Below, piece by piece: positions 61,368-64,000 of a stretch of 64,000 bases of DNA (positions are counted from its first letter, which is position 1; every line of letters begins with the position of its first letter). Location of the stretch: the NCBI GenBank assembly GCA_041394705.1, contig JAWKHS010000003.1, forward strand, positions 620,001 through 684,000, written 5' to 3'. A model generated the notes under the pieces. The model was not told the origin of the DNA and made no database searches. It saw nothing but the letters and a program-made list of their open reading frames with translations. This DNA is from Vicinamibacterales bacterium (GTDB taxonomy: Bacteria > Acidobacteriota > Vicinamibacteria > Vicinamibacterales > UBA2999). Made by a program: the position numbers and the translations under genes.

Positions 61368-62564
61368 TCAAGGCGTGGGGGAGAAGCGGTTGTACTTCTT
61401 GAGAATCGCCTGCAGCTGATCGATTGGCAGCGCGTGCACCGTGTGCCCGTCGATGCCCGTCATCGTCTCGGCCGCGACGAGCGCGTTCACGATCGCCTCC
61501 TCGGTGGCGTCCACCGTGGCCTCGAAGATGGGCGAGAGGTCGTTGTTCGGCAACCACACGATGGGGGTCTCGCCCGACTCCGCTGACGCGCCCTCATTCG
61601 CCGTGGAGAAGGCGATGAAGATGTCGCCAGAGCCGTTGGACGCCGTGCCGCCCATCCGGGCGATGCCCATGGGCACGCGGCGTGCGACCCGTTCGAGCTG
61701 GTGGGGCAGGAGCGGCGCGTCGGTGGCGGCGACGACGATGATGGAGCCCTCGCGGTCGTCCGGCGCGGCGGCCCCGGCGCCGCCCTGGCGCGCGGCGCCC
61801 TGAACTTCGCGGCCGACCGGCACGCCGGCGATGGTGAGGCTCTCGCGCGTGCCGTAGTTGGCCTGCACGAGGACCCCGACCGTGTAGCGGTCCACCAGGC
61901 GGCTCGACGTGCCGATGCCGCCCTTGAAGCCGTGCGCGACCATGCCCGTGCCGCCGCCCACGTTGCCCTCCGCCACGGGCCCCGTCCGCGCGTCGTTCAG
62001 CGCCGCGAAGGCATGGGCCTTCGTGACGTGCTGGCCCTGGCCGTCGTTCAGGAAGGCGTCGGAGGTCTCGCCGACCACTGGCTGGTGCCACGGGATCGGC
62101 TGGTGCAGCACCTCGTGGAACCACGAGTTCACCGCGTCGCGGACGACGCCCACCGAGTAGGTGCCCGTGATCATGACCGGGCCGCCCAGCACGCCGCCCT
62201 CCACGACCCACGGCGCACCTGTCATCTCGCCGAAGCCATTCCCGGCGAACCAGCCGGCGAAGACCGGCGCCCACCGCTTGCCGCGCGGCAGCACCGCCGT
62301 GACACCCGTCCGCACCGGGCCCTGGCCGACGACCAGCGGGCCCTCGCCGCGGACGATCGTCGCGTGTCCCACCTCCACGCCGGCCACGTCGGTGATGGCG
62401 TTCAGCGCGCCTGGCGTGCCGTGGAAGGGCACGCCCAGCGCCCGTGCCCGTGGCCTGTTCTGGGCCCGCAGCCCGGGCATCGTCGCCGCCGCGAGCACAC
62501 ACGCCGCGATCAGTCCAGCCGTCGCGGCCCTGCCTCTCGGACGCTCTCGTCGGTCAGCGCTCAT
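61368..62564 (-). CDS. Secreted P1-family peptidase (DmpA/BapA-like)
   Basis: A 398-residue exported aminopeptidase of the DmpA type. After the leader come the family opening TPGALNAITDVAGVEVGHAT, GGVLGGPVMITGTYSVG and NVGGGTGMVAHGFKGGIGTS. The autocleavage Gly-Ser is in REGSIIVVAATDAPL; the new N-terminal Ser is the nucleophile. It cleaves N-terminal D- or L-amino acids or beta-peptides. The ATG at 62564 was chosen for GGAG upstream and the hydrophobic leader (TAGLIAACVLAAATMPGL). It follows an intergenic repeat cluster at its upstream side. Confidence 0.9.
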   Translation of the reverse strand: MSADRRERPRGRAATAGLIAACVLAAATMPGLRAQNRPRARALGVPFHGTPGALNAITDVAGVEVGHATIVRGEGPLVVGQGPVRTGVTAVLPRGKRWAPVFAGWFAGNGFGEMTGAPWVVEGGVLGGPVMITGTYSVGVVRDAVNSWFHEVLHQPIPWHQPVVGETSDAFLNDGQGQHVTKAHAFAALNDARTGPVAEGNVGGGTGMVAHGFKGGIGTSSRLVDRYTVGVLVQANYGTRESLTIAGVPVGREVQGAARQGGAGAAAPDDREGSIIVVAATDAPLLPHQLERVARRVPMGIARMGGTASNGSGDIFIAFSTANEGASAESGETPIVWLPNNDLSPIFEATVDATEEAIVNALVAAETMTGIDGHTVHALPIDQLQAILKKYNRFSPTP

Positions 62565-62580
62565 CTCCACTCCCACTTGT

Positions 62581-62777
62581 GGTGCCGTCCGGATGGATCC
62601 CTTCGTCCGGCGGAGATGATCGTACAGCGTCAGCAGGCGAAGCCGGAGGAAGGGATCCATCCGGGCGGCACCACGTCCCGACGCCTTCGTCCGGCGGAGA
62701 TGATCGTACAGCGTCAGTAGGCGGGTCGCGTCTCAGCAGGACTGAAGCGCACCCTGGGAAGCCGGAGGAAGGGATCC
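62581..62777. repeat. Compound intergenic repeat (REP/BIME-like)
   Basis: Several nested repeats fill the gap between the P1 peptidase and the zinc-ribbon gene. A 40-nt direct repeat (62600-62639 and 62684-62723) matches at 39 positions. A 20-nt direct repeat GAAGCCGGAGGAAGGGATCC occurs at 62639-62658 and 62758-62777. A 25-nt inverted repeat has arms at 62581-62605 and 62648-62672 (23 matches). The arrangement resembles mobile palindromic elements spread in genomes by a RAYT-like transposase; none is seen in the window. Confidence 0.75.
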
Positions 62778-62786
62778 GGCGTCCGG

Positions 62787-63461
62787 TCAGTCCGTCGAGG
62801 CCCCGACGAAGCGATCGTCCTCGTCCGCGAAGAGGACGTTGAAGCTCGTGAGCGTCCCGTAGCAGCCGGTGATGTAACCCTGCAGCTTCACCTTCTGGTC
62901 GTCCGGAAGGTCCGAGGCGTTCACCTGCTGCTCCAGCGTGCGCAGCCGGTTCCTGAGCATCACGACCTTGTGGAAGAAGGTCTCGATCGGCCAGCTCTTC
63001 TCCTGCACGCCCGGACGGCCCGGGCGCAGCACGAAGTCGCCGCCCCGCCACTTCTCGGCCGGGGCCACGGCCGTGAGGCCGGCCTCCTCGCGGATCACCT
63101 TGCGCAACAGGGCTTCGAGGCTGGCCGGGGCGGGGTCGCTCATGCGGGGCTCCGAGATTTCACGGTCGCTCACGAGGGGGAGCGGCGGGCCGGACGACAC
63201 GGCTGGCCGGGGCGCGCGCGCTGTCTCGGCGGCGTTCGCGGCGGGACGGGGGACGGCGGGAGCCGGGGCGCCGGGCACGACGGTCCGGCCGCCGCCCCGG
63301 AAGTTGTGCTCGCTGCCGCAGTAGTCGCAGGTGACCCGAAGCGGCTGCTGCTGGCCGTCCACCACGACGATCGTGTGGATCCGGTCCACCTTGCACGCGC
63401 GGCAGTAGTCCTCGACCGTCTGGCCGGCGCGATACGAGCGGGCGCTCATGGGCGACGACAT
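62787..63461 (-). CDS. Zinc-ribbon protein of unknown function
   Basis: A 224-residue soluble protein. An N-terminal zinc-ribbon has two Cys pairs, YCRACK (about 19-24) and CDYCGS (about 45-50), followed by HNFRGGG. A Pro/Ala-rich linker covers 60-105. The C-terminal domain is helical and charged (SLEALLRKVIREEAGLTA, PIETFFHKVVMLRNRLRTLE, KVKLQGYITGCYGTLTSFNV). No signal peptide. I cannot name the family; similar zinc-ribbon plus helical proteins occur in Acidobacteria. It might bind nucleic acid or protein. Its neighbour is an M49-like peptidase gene on the same strand, 40 nt away. Confidence 0.8.
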   Translation of the reverse strand: MSSPMSARSYRAGQTVEDYCRACKVDRIHTIVVVDGQQQPLRVTCDYCGSEHNFRGGGRTVVPGAPAPAVPRPAANAAETARAPRPAVSSGPPLPLVSDREISEPRMSDPAPASLEALLRKVIREEAGLTAVAPAEKWRGGDFVLRPGRPGVQEKSWPIETFFHKVVMLRNRLRTLEQQVNASDLPDDQKVKLQGYITGCYGTLTSFNVLFADEDDRFVGASTD

Positions 63462-63501
63462 GATGCCACGGCCGGGGCCCGGGCGTCGCCGGCGGCGGCG
63501 C

Positions 63502-64000
63502 CTACTTCAGGCTGGCGTTCGCGCGCGAGTAGTCGAGCATCTGGGCGGCCAGGTCCATCGGATACGAGATCGTCACGTCCGTGATGGCGCCGCTGGCGTC
63601 GGTCGTCGCCGTCAGCTTCGGCTGGACGAACCCCGTGTAGGACGGCAGGCTCAGCTTGTCTACCCGGGCCACGACCTGGTCGCGCAGCGCCGGATCGAAG
63701 TGCACGCCGTAGGTCTCGAACAGCGTCCTGGCGGCCGCGGCGTCGCCCGTGCCCTTGATGCGCTGCACCTCGGCGAGCAGCCGGCCGACGCCCTCGCGGA
63801 ACGCCGCCGGGTCCACCATCACGTAGAAGGTCTTGCCGTCGCGCTCCCGGACGTCGATGGCCTTGGTGTTGGCCATGAGCCACCGCACGATCATCTGGCG
63901 GTTGCGCATGTGGTCTTCCTCGATCTGCGAGCCCTGCCGGACCCGCCGCAACTGCACGAGCGCGTTCTTCGTGTAGCCTTCGTACTCGGCCCGCACGATC
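63502..64000 (-). CDS. C-terminal part of an M49-like (dipeptidyl-peptidase III family) protein
   Basis: The frame is open to the right edge, so only the last 165 residues are seen. Conserved-looking blocks are EYEGYTKNALVQLRR, IEEDHMRNRQMIVRWL, FREGVGRLLAEVQRIKGTGD and YGVHFDPALRDQVVARVDKL, then SYTGFVQPKLTAT. These resemble the C-terminal region of M49 (DPP III) zinc peptidases, whose HExxxH site would lie outside the window. No catalytic motif is visible here, so the assignment is moderate. Confidence 0.65.
   Translation of the reverse strand, partial: IVRAEYEGYTKNALVQLRRVRQGSQIEEDHMRNRQMIVRWLMANTKAIDVRERDGKTFYVMVDPAAFREGVGRLLAEVQRIKGTGDAAAARTLFETYGVHFDPALRDQVVARVDKLSLPSYTGFVQPKLTATTDASGAITDVTISYPMDLAAQMLDYSRANASLK

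Overview
The window is GC-rich, densely coded DNA that most resembles an Acidobacteriota genome, probably class Vicinamibacteria (subdivision 6). The reasons are family-level. There are two very large duplicated FtsX/MacB-type permeases of the ADOP kind, one behind a PadR regulator. There is an Oar-like TonB-dependent receptor with an N-terminal carboxypeptidase-regulatory domain. There are also several DUF1592/DUF1588 cytochrome-type secreted proteins, DUF1552 proteins and a DUF6152 protein. No rRNA or other marker gene is present, so the placement is an inference. There are no transposases, integrases, phage genes or CRISPR arrays.

The main feature is a repeated three-gene unit: a secreted di-haem DUF1592-type protein, then a Tat-exported DUF1552 (HxxSHH) protein, then a secreted ankyrin-repeat protein. 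Cassette 1 is on the minus strand (12647 to 6841). Cassette 2 (32782-38273) and cassette 3 (42493-48164) are on the plus strand. A fourth ankyrin gene is cut by the left edge (2-1660), so a fourth cassette probably continues outside the window. Gene order is the same each time and the genes are 27 nt or less apart. Three of the four ankyrin proteins end in the same cysteine tail, NNHxCVSC. The first gene of cassette 2 has an in-frame TAG where its paralogues have GAG or GAC. The unit looks like a duplicated periplasmic redox or hydrolytic module with an ankyrin partner; its biochemical role is unknown.

Other genes also serve the cell envelope and electron transfer. They include a six-haem NapC/NirT-like cytochrome with a small cytochrome c (4858-6543), and a convergent pair of cytochrome c'/c556-like proteins next to two tandem membrane proteins (15094-17154). 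A cytochrome-like CxxCH protein is followed by a DsbD-type thiol reductase and a secreted protein with kinase-like motifs (38288-42266).

The rest, in order: a PadR-ADOP operon (1841-4803); an MFS exporter and small proteins (12775-14969); a DUF6152 operon with a frameshifted member (17165-19541); an alpha/beta hydrolase, MscS, CorA, MmgE/PrpD, an MHS-type transporter and a YcaQ-like glycosylase (19691-26615); a BNR-repeat protein with a MoaD/ThiS-like protein (26588-27987); DUF1028, PEBP and the TonB receptor (28096-32657); an FMN reductase, a TPR-DUF2914 protein, tRNA-Arg(TCT), an M1 peptidase and a second ADOP permease (48221-54476); and an amidase, MBL hydrolase, acetyltransferase, GntP permease, a long SGNH hydrolase, a P1 peptidase, a zinc-ribbon protein and the tail of an M49-like peptidase (54630 to the right edge).

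Several genes have no Shine-Dalgarno sequence but have a -10-like hexamer ending 6-8 nt before the start codon. This suggests leaderless transcripts beside normal Shine-Dalgarno genes. No gene-free stretch exceeds 300 nt; the longest (6544-6840) contains only a strong terminator.
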